Translations under genes and position numbers: made by a program
DNA from: Paraburkholderia xenovorans LB400
Lineage (GTDB): Bacteria; Pseudomonadota; Gammaproteobacteria; Burkholderiales; Burkholderiaceae
Assembly: GCF_000013645.1 (NCBI RefSeq)
Contig: NC_007951.1
Span: 2,480,001-2,544,000, forward strand
Direction: 5' to 3'
Length of the DNA: 64,000 nucleotides
Part shown: piece after piece, positions 18,688 through 27,432 of the stretch
Position numbering within the stretch: the first letter of the stretch is position 1
Layout of the letters: each line of letters starts with the position of its first letter
Notes under the pieces: model-generated
Told to the model about the DNA's origin: nothing
Databases searched by the model: none
What the model saw: the letters and a program-made list of their open reading frames with translations, nothing else

Positions 18688-19704
18688 ATGGATCCGGTAG
18701 CAAAGCGGAAATGGCCACGTTCAGGGCTTGAAACAACCGTGATGGGCTTCGGCGCGGCGCCGATCGGCAACATCTTCAGGCCGGTCAGCGAGGAGGATTC
18801 GGCAGCGCTCATCAAGGCAGCGTGGGACGCGGGCGTGCGCTATTTCGACACCGCGCCGATGTATGGCCACGGCTTGAGCGAGGTGCGCTGCGGGCAGGGA
18901 CTGCGCTGGTATCCGCGCGACCAGTATGTGCTGTCGACAAAGGTCGGACGGCTCCTGAAACCACGCAGGCGCGCCGAGATCGACTTCGCGCCGTGGGTCG
19001 ACGGACTGCCGTTCGAGCCTGTTTTCGATTACAGCTACGACGGCACGATGCGCTCGATCGAAGACAGCCTGCAGCGACTGGCGCTGGAGCACATCGATAT
19101 CGCGCTGATCCATGACATCGACGTCTTTACTCACGGTGAGCGTCAGCCTGAGATGTTCGAGGCCGCGATGGCGGGCGCGTCGAAAGCCCTGCTTAAACTG
19201 CGTGACGAAGGGGTGGTGAAAGCGGTGGGGCTGGGTGTCAACGAGTGGCAGGTCGCGCACGAGGCGATTCGGCGGCAGGATTTCGACTGCCTGCTGCTGG
19301 CGGGTCGCTACACCCTGCTCGAACAGGATGCGCTGGACGGGTTTCTGCCGCTTTGCGAGAAGAAACAGGTGTCGGTGATTCTCGGCGGCGGCTACAACAG
19401 CGGCATTCTCGCAACGGGCGCGGTGCCCGGTGCGAAATATAACTACGCGCCCGCGCCGGAAGCCATTCTGGAACGCGTGCGCAAGATGGAGCAGGTATGC
19501 CGCGAGTTCTCGGTGCCGCTGAAGGCAGCGTCGCTGCAATTCGTGCTCGGTCATCCGGCCATTCCGACCAACATTCCGGGCGTGCGCACGGTTGCTCAAC
19601 TGGAAGACAATCTTCAAACCTTCCGGGCTGAAATTCCGGCGGAGTTCTGGGCGGAATTGAAGCGCCGCGAGTTGATCCGCGACGACGCGCCGACGCCGCG
19701 GTAG
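18688..19704 (+). CDS. Aldo/keto reductase (D-threo-aldose/L-fucose dehydrogenase type)
   Basis: The product is 338 residues, a complete aldo/keto reductase of the subgroup that contains D-threo-aldose 1-dehydrogenase and pyridoxal 4-dehydrogenase. The catalytic tetrad is visible: D54 and Y59 (F-D-T-A-P-M-Y-G), K85 (S-T-K-V-G) and H142 (I-H-D-I-D). The C-terminal cofactor region is G-V-R-T-V-A-Q-L. It would oxidise an aldose to its lactone with NAD(P). It ends immediately before the IS remnant, yet its length is normal, so the insertion did not truncate it. Confidence 0.86.
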   Translation: MDPVAKRKWPRSGLETTVMGFGAAPIGNIFRPVSEEDSAALIKAAWDAGVRYFDTAPMYGHGLSEVRCGQGLRWYPRDQYVLSTKVGRLLKPRRRAEIDFAPWVDGLPFEPVFDYSYDGTMRSIEDSLQRLALEHIDIALIHDIDVFTHGERQPEMFEAAMAGASKALLKLRDEGVVKAVGLGVNEWQVAHEAIRRQDFDCLLLAGRYTLLEQDALDGFLPLCEKKQVSVILGGGYNSGILATGAVPGAKYNYAPAPEAILERVRKMEQVCREFSVPLKAASLQFVLGHPAIPTNIPGVRTVAQLEDNLQTFRAEIPAEFWAELKRRELIRDDAPTPR

Positions 19705-19719
19705 CAGTCCCGAAGCACC

Positions 19720-19881
19720 CTGGCTGCGATACCGCAGCGTTAGCCGCTCAACCTGGCGCCGGCTCAGATGAAGCCGCTCTGCGGCCTGCCACGGCATCAG
19801 CAGGCCATCGGCCAGCGACTGGATTATCCTGAGCCGGTCTACCTCGCGCATCGTCATGGTGATCGTCCCGGGTTGGGCCAC
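19720..19881 (-). pseudogene. Transposase N-terminal fragment
   Basis: About 50 codons remain of an ISNCY-type transposase. The frame continues past 19720 only as the antisense of the neighbouring aldo/keto reductase, so catalytic DDE residues are absent. It cannot move DNA on its own. Confidence 0.6.
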
Positions 19882-19933
19882 GATGGACTCCGGCAGTCAG
19901 AACCGGCATCCAGCATGAGCCGAAAAGGCTCCA

Positions 19934-19978
19934 GCTACGACATCTGAACTTTGCCCAGGTACGACATTACAACTTTGC
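19934..19978. repeat. Two direct 21-bp repeats at the IS end
   Basis: Copies at 19934-19954 and 19958-19978 share tacgacat and aactttgc and differ at four positions. They are interpreted as transposase-binding sites within the terminal region of the remnant. Confidence 0.65.
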
Positions 19979-20116
19979 TGTAACACACAATAGGTTGATA
20001 ATTTATATTATGTCAAATATAGGATTCAATCCGAAGAAGCCCGATCCTCCTATCCTTGTGCTTCGCCTGAACGAACCGCCAACCCGTTCCGGGCTGGCCT
20101 CACTCACCCCCACGAA

Positions 20117-21562
20117 TCACGATTGACGTTTACCGCGCCCACCAGCGGGTTTGCCAGCCGGCTTACGTGAACCCGCAACCGGCTTGCCGGCGGCCTTGCT
20201 ACGCGGCTTCTGCACACTGAATGGGCTACCGCTCACCGGGCTCGTGTCCTTACCCACAGCCACAGCGCGTTGCGCCGCAAGCTTGGGTTTGTTTTCTCCA
20301 CGTTGCGGGTGCGGCTTTTTGCTGAGTACCTGCATCTCGCGCGGCGCAGCTTGCGGCACTTTAGATTTCTTGGGTTTTTTCGGCTTCCTGATGATCTCGC
20401 CCGTCGCGCTGGTTTGCGGCACGCGGTGTTCCGCTTCAAAACCCGGTTCTTCTTCACGGCGCAGCGTTTGCCGGATCAGTGCTTCAATCGCGGCCAGTTG
20501 CGGCGCTTCATCGGCACACACGAGCGACACCGCCACGCCGCTGGCGCCCGCGCGGCCGGTACGGCCAATCCGGTGCACATAGTCCTGCGCCACGATCGGC
20601 AGATCGACGTTGATCACCAGCGGCAGATCGTCGATATCCAGACCGCGCGCAGCCACATCGGTGGCTACCAGCATCTGCACTTCGCCCGTCTTGAAACGTT
20701 CGAGCGCACGCAGGCGCGCGGGTTGCGGTTTGTCGCCGTGGATGGTGTCGACCGCATAGCCCGCTGCATCCAGCATGGCCGCCAGGTAATCCACGCCATT
20801 GCGGGTTTTGACGAACACCAGCGCGTGCCGCCAGTTGTTCCCAGCCACGAGGTGCATGAAAAGGTCGGGCTTGTTCTTTTTGTCCACCGTCACCACCCAC
20901 TGCCTGATCTTGCTGGCCGTGGCATTGGGCGGGCTGACGCTGATATTGACCGGGTCGCGCAGAATGCCCGCCGCCATCGCGCGGATATCGTCGGTGAACG
21001 TGGCGGAGAACAGCAAGGTCTGGCGCCGAACGGGCAACGCGGCAAAAACGGCGTTGAGCTCGCGCGCAAAGCCCAGATCCAGCATGCGGTCGGCTTCATC
21101 CAGCACCAGCGTTTGCACCTGATCTAACTGCACGGCGTTCTGGCGATTGAGATCCAGCAAACGGCCCGGCGTAGCGACGAGCACATCCACCCCTTTGCGC
21201 AGCTTCATCATCTGCGGGTTGATGCTCACGCCGCCATAGGCGGCCAGAAATCGTAAGTCGAGGCCTTTGCCGTAATCGATAAAGCTTTGCAGCACCTGTT
21301 CGGCCAGTTCACGCGTGGGCACCAGTACCAGAACACGCGCGCGGTTGCTGGACACTGCCGGGCCGTGTTGCACCAGCCGTTGCAATAGCGGCAGCGCAAA
21401 ACCCGCCGTTTTGCCAGTGCCGGTCTGTGCCGCAGCCATGACGTCCCTGCCGCCCAGCACGGCAGGAATCGCCTTGACCTGCACCGGCGTAGGTGTCTGG
21501 TAATTGAGGTCCTGCACATTACGCAGCAAAGGATCGATCAGGCCAAGCAAGGCAAAGGACAT
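20117..21562 (-). CDS. DEAD/DEAH box RNA helicase, RhlE type
   Basis: The product is 481 residues. The start M-S-F-A-L-L-G-L at 21562 matches the family; the frame is open 64 codons upstream. Helicase motifs are visible in order: Q motif (T-P-V-Q), Walker A A-Q-T-G-T-G-K-T, P-T-R-E-L-A, D-E-A-D, S-A-T and H-R-I-G-R-T-G-R. The C-terminal 110 residues are basic, rich in Lys, Pro and Gly, and probably bind RNA. Likely roles are ribosome assembly or RNA decay. Two paralogous rhlE genes are common in this group; this one stands alone here, divergent from nudC. Confidence 0.9.
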   Translation of the reverse strand: MSFALLGLIDPLLRNVQDLNYQTPTPVQVKAIPAVLGGRDVMAAAQTGTGKTAGFALPLLQRLVQHGPAVSSNRARVLVLVPTRELAEQVLQSFIDYGKGLDLRFLAAYGGVSINPQMMKLRKGVDVLVATPGRLLDLNRQNAVQLDQVQTLVLDEADRMLDLGFARELNAVFAALPVRRQTLLFSATFTDDIRAMAAGILRDPVNISVSPPNATASKIRQWVVTVDKKNKPDLFMHLVAGNNWRHALVFVKTRNGVDYLAAMLDAAGYAVDTIHGDKPQPARLRALERFKTGEVQMLVATDVAARGLDIDDLPLVINVDLPIVAQDYVHRIGRTGRAGASGVAVSLVCADEAPQLAAIEALIRQTLRREEEPGFEAEHRVPQTSATGEIIRKPKKPKKSKVPQAAPREMQVLSKKPHPQRGENKPKLAAQRAVAVGKDTSPVSGSPFSVQKPRSKAAGKPVAGSRKPAGKPAGGRGKRQS

Positions 21563-21759
21563 TGGCGTATTCCAGGCTAAAGCCGCAATTCTAGCGGGTG
21601 CTTTGTCACGCGAGTTGCAGAACCCATTGGCGGCGCCAAACCGGCGCTTCAGACGGATCGAAAAATACCATGCCGCCTGAATCCTCATGAACCCCGGCCT
21701 GCGAGCGCACTGAACCCCGTGCCATACTTGCGGATCCTCCTGTCCCTCTGTCAACGACC

Positions 21760-22707
21760 GTGATAACCGCCCTTCCCGCGTCCATCGGCTTTAACCTCAA
21801 CCCGCTGGAGCGCCGCTCCGACAAGCGGGACGACCACGCCTACCTCGAGCATCTGCGCAGCGACCCGGCCGCGCGTTTTCTCGTCTTCGACGGCGACGTG
21901 CCCCTGCTCAAGCGAGGCAGCGAGCACGACCCGTGGTTCGCCTCCAGCGAGACCGCGGCCTTCGGCCAACCGTTGCATAGCGTCTTCCTCGGGGAAGACG
22001 CCGACGGCAGCGGACGCTTCGCGCTTGGCTTCGCGCTCGACCTTGCGCCAGAGGCTCCTTTGCCAGGCACCGGCCATGAGCGCATCGACGTTCGCTCGCT
22101 CGCGCAGCAGGGCCTCGTCGCCGCGGGAACGCTCGGCATACTGGCGGAGGCGAAGTCGATGCTCGACTGGCATCGCCGCCACGCTTTCTGCGCGAACTGC
22201 GGCTCTGCGAGCCGCGTCGCGATGGCGGGCTGGCAACGCGCGTGCGATGTTTGTGGCGCACGCCATTTTCCCCGCGTGGATCCAGTCGTGATCATGCTGG
22301 TGATAGACGGCGAACGTTGTCTGCTCGGCCGCCAGCGCCATTTTGCCCCGGGCATGTATTCGGCGCTTGCCGGTTTCGTTGAGCCGGGCGAGACGGCGGA
22401 AGACGCCGTGCGCCGCGAAGTAATGGAAGAGGCTCGCCTGAAGTGCGAACAGGTTGTCTACTTCGCGTCGCAGCCGTGGCCCTTTCCTTCGTCGCTGATG
22501 ATTGGCTGCTTTGCACAGGCAAGCGATACCGACATCGTCGTCGATACTGAAGAACTCGAAGACGCTCGCTGGTTCACGCGCCAGGAGGTCGCGGCAATGC
22601 TCGCGGGAACGCATGCGCACGGGCTGTCGGCACCCAAGCCGTTCGCCATTGCCCATCATCTGCTGCGCGCGTACGTGGAGCAAGGCGGCTCGGTATTGCC
22701 CGGCTGA
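21760..22707 (+). CDS. nudC: NAD(+)/NADH diphosphatase, NudC type
   Basis: The product is 315 residues with a GTG start. It has a zinc ribbon (F-C-A-N-C-G and C-D-V-C-G near residues 147-169). It also has the Nudix box G-F-V-E-P-G-E-T-A-E-D-A-V-R-R-E-V-M-E-E (about 206-225) and the NADH-pyrophosphatase signature S-Q-P-W-P-F-P-S-S. The family cleaves NAD(H) to NMN(H) and AMP and removes NAD caps from RNA. No operon partner is apparent; the genes on both sides are divergent or convergent. Confidence 0.92.
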   Translation: MITALPASIGFNLNPLERRSDKRDDHAYLEHLRSDPAARFLVFDGDVPLLKRGSEHDPWFASSETAAFGQPLHSVFLGEDADGSGRFALGFALDLAPEAPLPGTGHERIDVRSLAQQGLVAAGTLGILAEAKSMLDWHRRHAFCANCGSASRVAMAGWQRACDVCGARHFPRVDPVVIMLVIDGERCLLGRQRHFAPGMYSALAGFVEPGETAEDAVRREVMEEARLKCEQVVYFASQPWPFPSSLMIGCFAQASDTDIVVDTEELEDARWFTRQEVAAMLAGTHAHGLSAPKPFAIAHHLLRAYVEQGGSVLPG

Positions 22708-22866
22708 GGGTCCCGCAGAAAGAGCGCTGCGCTTACGGCACGGCACCGCCGCGGCGATTCCGTTGCCCGCGCAGACGCTTCGCACTCCGGCTTGGTCGCG
22801 ATCGGGTTTCCGCGATTGCAAGGCAAACGGTCGGCCGGTCAGGTCGCTTTACCGACGAACGACACC

Positions 22867-24297
22867 CTACTTATGCAACGCGCTGCGTACGCTCGACACG
22901 TCGCGAACCGTCACCGGCGCCGCGGCATTGCCCCACGTATTGCGAATGAACGTCAGCACATGGGCTATTTCGCGGTCGTCGAGCTTGCCGGCAAAGGGCG
23001 GCATCTTGCGCGGCTCGGGTCCTGCTTCGGTGTGCGGACTACCGCCGCCTTCCACCAGCAGTCGCACGAGCGAGGTCGCCGAAGCGGACAGCACAGCCGG
23101 ATTCCCCGCGAGGCGCGGATACTTCGGCGCCAGACCCGCCCCATTCGGCTGATGGCATCTCGCGCAATAAGTCGCGTAAATGCCCGCGCCGGGTCGCTCG
23201 ACCTCGCCGGTTCTCAGCGCTTGCGCAGTTTGCTGCGCGGCACGCGAGTCTCCATTGAAAAAGCCGCTCTGCGCGCGCGGCGGAAGGCTCTTCAGATAAA
23301 CCGCGATGGCCGCGAGGTCCGCGTCGCTCATGTATTGCGTGCTGTCCTCCACGACCTGGACCATGCTGCCGAACGCGATCAATCCGCCGCCGTGGCCGAG
23401 CTTCAGGAACGCGGCGATGTCGGCGGCGGAAAAGCGGCCGAGACCCGAGCCGGGATCGGCGCTCAGGTTCGGCGCGAACCAGTGGTCGTTGGTGCCGCCC
23501 GTCAAATAGACCGCGCTGGTTTCGCTGTAGCCGCGCTCTTCGTAGGCGGGACCGCGCGGCGTGTGGCAGGCTCCGCAGTGTCCGAGCGACTGCACCAGAT
23601 AGGCGCCCCGGTTCCACTGCGCGTCGCGGCCCGGTTCCGGCCTGAATGGGCCGTGCGGCACGAACAGCCAGTCCCAGAACAGCAGCGCCCAGCGCTGGTT
23701 GAACGGGAATGGCAGGCTGGTCTCGGGCGCAGCGACGGCCACCGGCTGAACGCCGTGCATGAAGTAGTCGTACAGCGCGTGCATGTCGTCGTCCGGGATT
23801 CTGGCGAACGACGGATACGGCATCGCCGGATATAGCCGCTTGCCGCCGGGCGCGACGCCGTCACGCAGCGCGTGCGCGAAATCGTCGTAGCTATATTTGC
23901 CGATGCCCACATGCGGCTCGGGCGTGATGTTCGACGAATAGATCGTGCCGAACGGCGAGGCCATGCCAAGGCCGCCGGCGAATGGCGGCGAGAGGATCGG
24001 CTTCGCGCCCGGTTGGGTCACGCGTGGCGCCGCCGTGTGGCAGCCGGCGCAGTCGGCGGCTCGGGCAAGGTAGGCGCCACGAGCGATTTGAACGGCGTCG
24101 GCCGAGCCATTGACCGCGCCGCCGGTCGCCCTCATCGCCGCGTTGCCGGCAGGCGCGATGGCCGGTGCCTGCGCATTGCACGCGGTGCTGCTTACCGCGA
24201 GTGCCGACACAACGGCCACGATGAGTCCCGCGCTCCTCAGCGAGCGCGAACGCAGCACGACACTCGGAGCGGCAGGTTGCTCGCCGAGGGTTCGCAT
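22867..24297 (-). CDS. Tri-heme cytochrome c (alcohol-dehydrogenase-type electron-transfer subunit)
   Basis: The product is 476 residues. Three CxxCH sites bind heme c: C83-A-G-C-H, C241-G-A-C-H and C378-A-R-C-H. The layout matches the cytochrome subunit of membrane-bound alcohol, aldehyde or gluconate dehydrogenases. A hydrophobic N-terminus with Cys40 could be a signal peptide or weak lipobox. It is the last gene of the oxidase operon; its ATG lies 2 bp after the stop of the preceding gene. No dehydrogenase subunit is adjacent, so it may feed electrons directly to the oxidase (inference). Confidence 0.87.
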   Translation of the reverse strand: MRTLGEQPAAPSVVLRSRSLRSAGLIVAVVSALAVSSTACNAQAPAIAPAGNAAMRATGGAVNGSADAVQIARGAYLARAADCAGCHTAAPRVTQPGAKPILSPPFAGGLGMASPFGTIYSSNITPEPHVGIGKYSYDDFAHALRDGVAPGGKRLYPAMPYPSFARIPDDDMHALYDYFMHGVQPVAVAAPETSLPFPFNQRWALLFWDWLFVPHGPFRPEPGRDAQWNRGAYLVQSLGHCGACHTPRGPAYEERGYSETSAVYLTGGTNDHWFAPNLSADPGSGLGRFSAADIAAFLKLGHGGGLIAFGSMVQVVEDSTQYMSDADLAAIAVYLKSLPPRAQSGFFNGDSRAAQQTAQALRTGEVERPGAGIYATYCARCHQPNGAGLAPKYPRLAGNPAVLSASATSLVRLLVEGGGSPHTEAGPEPRKMPPFAGKLDDREIAHVLTFIRNTWGNAAAPVTVRDVSSVRSALHK

Positions 24298-24299
24298 CG

Positions 24300-24713
24300 T
24301 CACCACCATCCGCAAGGCGACACGAGCGCCAATGCGACATCCGTCGCAATCAGCGCGAACAGGAACAACGTGCTGCACATCATCGCGATGCGGCTCAGAA
24401 ACCTCTCCAGTTCGGCGCGCGAACGCCGCGCGCCGCTCAAGGCGCCCCACTCTTTCGGGCCGGTTTTCCGGAGATTGCGCCACGCGATCAGGCTACCGGC
24501 CGTACCCGCGAGCAGGCACGTTGCACTGATCGTGACGAGCGCGGCACGCAGCCACGGAACGACCGGCGCGGATAGCGGCTGGTTGAACGGATAACAGGCC
24601 TGCGCAGCCAGCGTCTCCATGCTCAGCATCTGCAGAAGCCATGCGAGCGGCGTGGCGAGCAGGCCGATCAGCAGCCAGCGCATGGCCGGGTGCGACCCGT
24701 CGGGCAGAGTCAT
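24300..24713 (-). CDS. Small membrane protein of the oxidase operon
   Basis: The product is 137 residues with three predicted membrane segments (about 11-34, 53-78 and 110-133). Its ATG overlaps the stop of the subunit III gene (ATGA, 24710-24713), indicating translational coupling. It ends V-S-P-C-G-W-W. No family was recognised with confidence. Position suggests an accessory or small structural subunit of the heme-copper oxidase. Confidence 0.75.
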   Translation of the reverse strand: MTLPDGSHPAMRWLLIGLLATPLAWLLQMLSMETLAAQACYPFNQPLSAPVVPWLRAALVTISATCLLAGTAGSLIAWRNLRKTGPKEWGALSGARRSRAELERFLSRIAMMCSTLFLFALIATDVALALVSPCGWW

Positions 24714-25363
24714 GTCCCGGTCCATGATGCGCCCTGAAAGAGATACGGCGTCAGATACAGCGTGCTGAAAATGAACAGCCACACGACATCGACGAAATGC
24801 CAGTAGAGGCCGCCGATCGTCAACGCGGCGCAGCGTTTTTCGTCGAAGTAGCCGAGCGCGGTCCATAGCAGCAGGAATAGCAGCACGATTATCCCGACCA
24901 CCACATGCGCCATGTGGAAGCCGGTGATCGTGAAATACAGCGAGCCGTAAAGATGCGTGGCCAGCCCGTAAGGGTGATCGTGCCATTCGATCATCTGAAT
25001 ACCGACGAACACGCAGCCCAGCACGACGCCCACCGCCAGCGACGCGACCGCCCATCGCAGCCGCCTGCGTCGCACCAGGCGCTCGCATAGCCAGACAAAC
25101 ACGCTGCTCGACAGCAGAATGAAGGTATTCGCAATGCCGAGGCCGAGCTTCGGCAGACCTTCCGGCGGCCAGTGCTGCGAACTTTGCGAGGCGAGATACA
25201 GGTACGAAAAGATCAGATAGCCGAACAGCGCCCCTTCGGTGACGATCAGCGTGAGACACCCCCACCAGCCGCCCGAGCGCTCGCCCGCGCTGCCAACGGG
25301 CAATTCGCGCAGCGGTTCGGCAGGCCCGGAGGGAGGCTGATTCAGATCGATCGCGTCGCTCAT
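24710..25363 (-). CDS. ctaE: Cytochrome c oxidase subunit III
   Basis: The product is 217 residues with five membrane segments. Motifs typical of subunit III are G-A-L-F-G-Y-L-I-F-S-Y near residue 44, T-G-F-H-M-A-H-V (residues 146-153) and Y-W-H-F-V-D-V-V-W-L-F near the C-terminus. The five-helix form is the one seen in bacterial caa3/bo3-type enzymes. Only one base separates its ATG from the stop of the subunit I gene, and it overlaps the next gene by 4 bp. Confidence 0.9.
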   Translation of the reverse strand: MSDAIDLNQPPSGPAEPLRELPVGSAGERSGGWWGCLTLIVTEGALFGYLIFSYLYLASQSSQHWPPEGLPKLGLGIANTFILLSSSVFVWLCERLVRRRRLRWAVASLAVGVVLGCVFVGIQMIEWHDHPYGLATHLYGSLYFTITGFHMAHVVVGIIVLLFLLLWTALGYFDEKRCAALTIGGLYWHFVDVVWLFIFSTLYLTPYLFQGASWTGT

Positions 25364-25364
25364 C

Positions 25365-27404
25365 TCAGCCTCTCGCGTCGTGAACCATGTCCGGCTCGCG
25401 CTGGATCAGCGCACGTTCGGGCCACAGCCAGGCCGTGATCGACACCGCGCAGCCGGCCACCATCGCGCCCGCGAAAATCCATGCGCCCAGCACGAGCCCG
25501 GTGAACACGAGGGTCGCAAACACCGCGAGCCAGAATGGCGCGTACGAATCGCCGGGCATCTTCAGAATGACATCGGGAAACGCCTCGAGTGCGGTCGTGC
25601 CGAGCGCTTCACGGCCTTGTGCCAGCAGATAGCCTTCGTCGAGTTGCGAGCGCATATGCACGGTGACGCCGGGCTCGTCGATGCGGCCTTCCCACAACGG
25701 ATGACGGCTCGCGAGCGTCGGCACGACCGCGAAGTTATACGGCGGCGGTGGCGAGCTGACCGACCATTCGAGCGTGGGCGCATCCCACGGATTGTCGCCG
25801 GCGGGCTTGCCGCTTTTCAGGCTCACCAGCAGATCGGTCAGAAACATCAATACGCCCGCCGCGAACAGGAACGAGCCGAGCGACGTGACGAAATTCACCG
25901 TGTTCCAGCCCATGTCGGCGGGATAGGTGTAGATACGCCGCGGCATACCGAGCAATCCGGCAATATGCATCGGAAAGAACGCGACGTTGAAGCCCACGAA
26001 CAGGACCCAGAAGGCCATCTTGCCCAGCCGCTCGCTCATCATCCTGCCGGTGAATTTGGGAAACCAGAAATAGATGCCGCCGATCACGGGAAACACGTTG
26101 ATGCCCAGCAGCACGTAATGCAGATGCGCGACCACGAAGTAGGTGTCCGTGAGTTGCCAGTCGAACGGAACGGCCGCCGTCATCACGCCGGACACCCCGC
26201 CCACCACGAACAGCAGCACGAAGCCCGCGAAGAACAGGAAAGGCACGCGGAACACCGGCCTGCCCGTCCAGATCGTCGCGATCCACGCGAAGGTGGCCAC
26301 CGCGCTCGGAATCGCGATCACCATGCTCGCCGCGCCGAAAAACGACAGCGCCAGCGCCGGTATGCCGGTCGCGAACATATGGTGAATCCACACGACGAAA
26401 CCGATCACCATCGTCGCGACGGTCGAGAGCGCCACCGGTCCGTAGCCCACCAGCGGACGCCGGCAGAACACCGGCAGCGCGTCTGAAACGATGCCCATCG
26501 CCGGCAGCACGACCGCATAGACCCACGGGTGCGCGAAGATCCAGAACAGGTGCTGCCAGAGCAGCGGACGACCGCCGTTGAGCACGTCGAAGAAATGCGT
26601 GCCGATACGCCGGTCCATCCACAGCAGAAAGAACGCGAGACTCACGGAAGGCACCGCCAGCAGATTGCCGGCCGACGCGGTGAGCGTGCCCCACACCAGC
26701 ACCGGCATCCGGTCGAGCGACATGCCCGGCGCGCGCATGCGCAACAAGGTCACCACGAAGTTCATCGAGCCGACCGTGGTCGAGATGCCGAGCAGCACCA
26801 TGCCGAGCGCGTAGACATCGATATTGGGCCCGGTGCTGTATTCGAGCCCCGAGAGCGGCGCATAGTTGAACCAGCCTGCATCCGGCGCCTGTCCCGCCGG
26901 AAAGCTCGCATACAGGAAAATGCCCGCAAACAGAAAGACCCAGTACGAAAGCGCATTGAGCCGCGGAAACGCCATGTCGCGCGAACCGAGCACGAGCGGC
27001 CACAGATAGTTCGAGAACCCGGACAGCACCGGCAGCGCGTACAGGAAAATCATCGTCACGCCGTGCATCGTGAAGAGCTGGTTGTATTGCTCGGGCGTGA
27101 GCACGGTTGCGTTGGGCCGCGCGAGCTGGATGCGCATGAGCAGGGCTTCGACGCCGCCCATCAGCAGAAACACAAAGGCGGTGACCAGATAGCGCAGGCC
27201 GATGGTTTTATGATCCACCGTCGAGAGCCATCCGCGCCAGCCGGGCGGCGTTTCCCAGATTTCGCGCAGACGTTTTTCCCCGATGCTGCCCCGCGCCACC
27301 CGGCCGCGCTGCGGGATGCGCGCAAGTGGCAGGCCGCTCGGGTCGCGAGGCGAATTCCCTGGTGGTTCGTCGGGCGTTGCGGCAGTCGCGGGATGATCGG
27401 ACAT
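25365..27404 (-). CDS. ctaD: Heme-copper oxidase subunit I, atypical (proton-channel residues missing)
   Basis: The product is 679 residues, about 130 longer than minimal subunit I, with a C-terminal extension holding two extra helices. Heme a and a3 ligands (H114, H427, H429) and the CuB ligands (H292, H341, H342) are present, as are Tyr296 for the His-Tyr link and D143 at the D-channel entrance. The A-family motif H-P-E-V-Y reads H292-P-W-V-Y, so the glutamate is Trp294. The helix VIII motif P-T-G-I-K reads P-S-A-V-A, so the K-channel lysine is Ala370. It should still reduce oxygen, but proton supply must differ. The start at ATG 27404 has GAGGAG upstream. Confidence 0.9.
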   Translation of the reverse strand: MSDHPATAATPDEPPGNSPRDPSGLPLARIPQRGRVARGSIGEKRLREIWETPPGWRGWLSTVDHKTIGLRYLVTAFVFLLMGGVEALLMRIQLARPNATVLTPEQYNQLFTMHGVTMIFLYALPVLSGFSNYLWPLVLGSRDMAFPRLNALSYWVFLFAGIFLYASFPAGQAPDAGWFNYAPLSGLEYSTGPNIDVYALGMVLLGISTTVGSMNFVVTLLRMRAPGMSLDRMPVLVWGTLTASAGNLLAVPSVSLAFFLLWMDRRIGTHFFDVLNGGRPLLWQHLFWIFAHPWVYAVVLPAMGIVSDALPVFCRRPLVGYGPVALSTVATMVIGFVVWIHHMFATGIPALALSFFGAASMVIAIPSAVATFAWIATIWTGRPVFRVPFLFFAGFVLLFVVGGVSGVMTAAVPFDWQLTDTYFVVAHLHYVLLGINVFPVIGGIYFWFPKFTGRMMSERLGKMAFWVLFVGFNVAFFPMHIAGLLGMPRRIYTYPADMGWNTVNFVTSLGSFLFAAGVLMFLTDLLVSLKSGKPAGDNPWDAPTLEWSVSSPPPPYNFAVVPTLASRHPLWEGRIDEPGVTVHMRSQLDEGYLLAQGREALGTTALEAFPDVILKMPGDSYAPFWLAVFATLVFTGLVLGAWIFAGAMVAGCAVSITAWLWPERALIQREPDMVHDARG

Positions 27405-27432
27405 CGGAACGCGCTCCTCGTTTTCAACGGCG

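Larger units (their letters stand above)
19705..19986 (-). mobile_element. Truncated insertion sequence remnant (ISNCY-like end)
   Basis: The segment holds the N-terminus of a transposase reading leftwards. The frame begins at 19881, with the likely true start M-T-M-R-E-V-D-R-L at 19851, and continues with a homeodomain-like helix-turn-helix (A-E-R-L-H-L-S-R-R-Q-V-E-R-L). Outside it lie two 21-bp direct repeats (19934-19954 and 19958-19978, 17 of 21 identical, 24-bp period), each ending aactttgc, as expected for transposase-binding sites at an IS end. The outer end probably lies near 19980-19986 (tgtaacacac). The transposase coding region breaks off after about 45 codons, right at the aldo/keto reductase stop codon. 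Confidence 0.68.
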
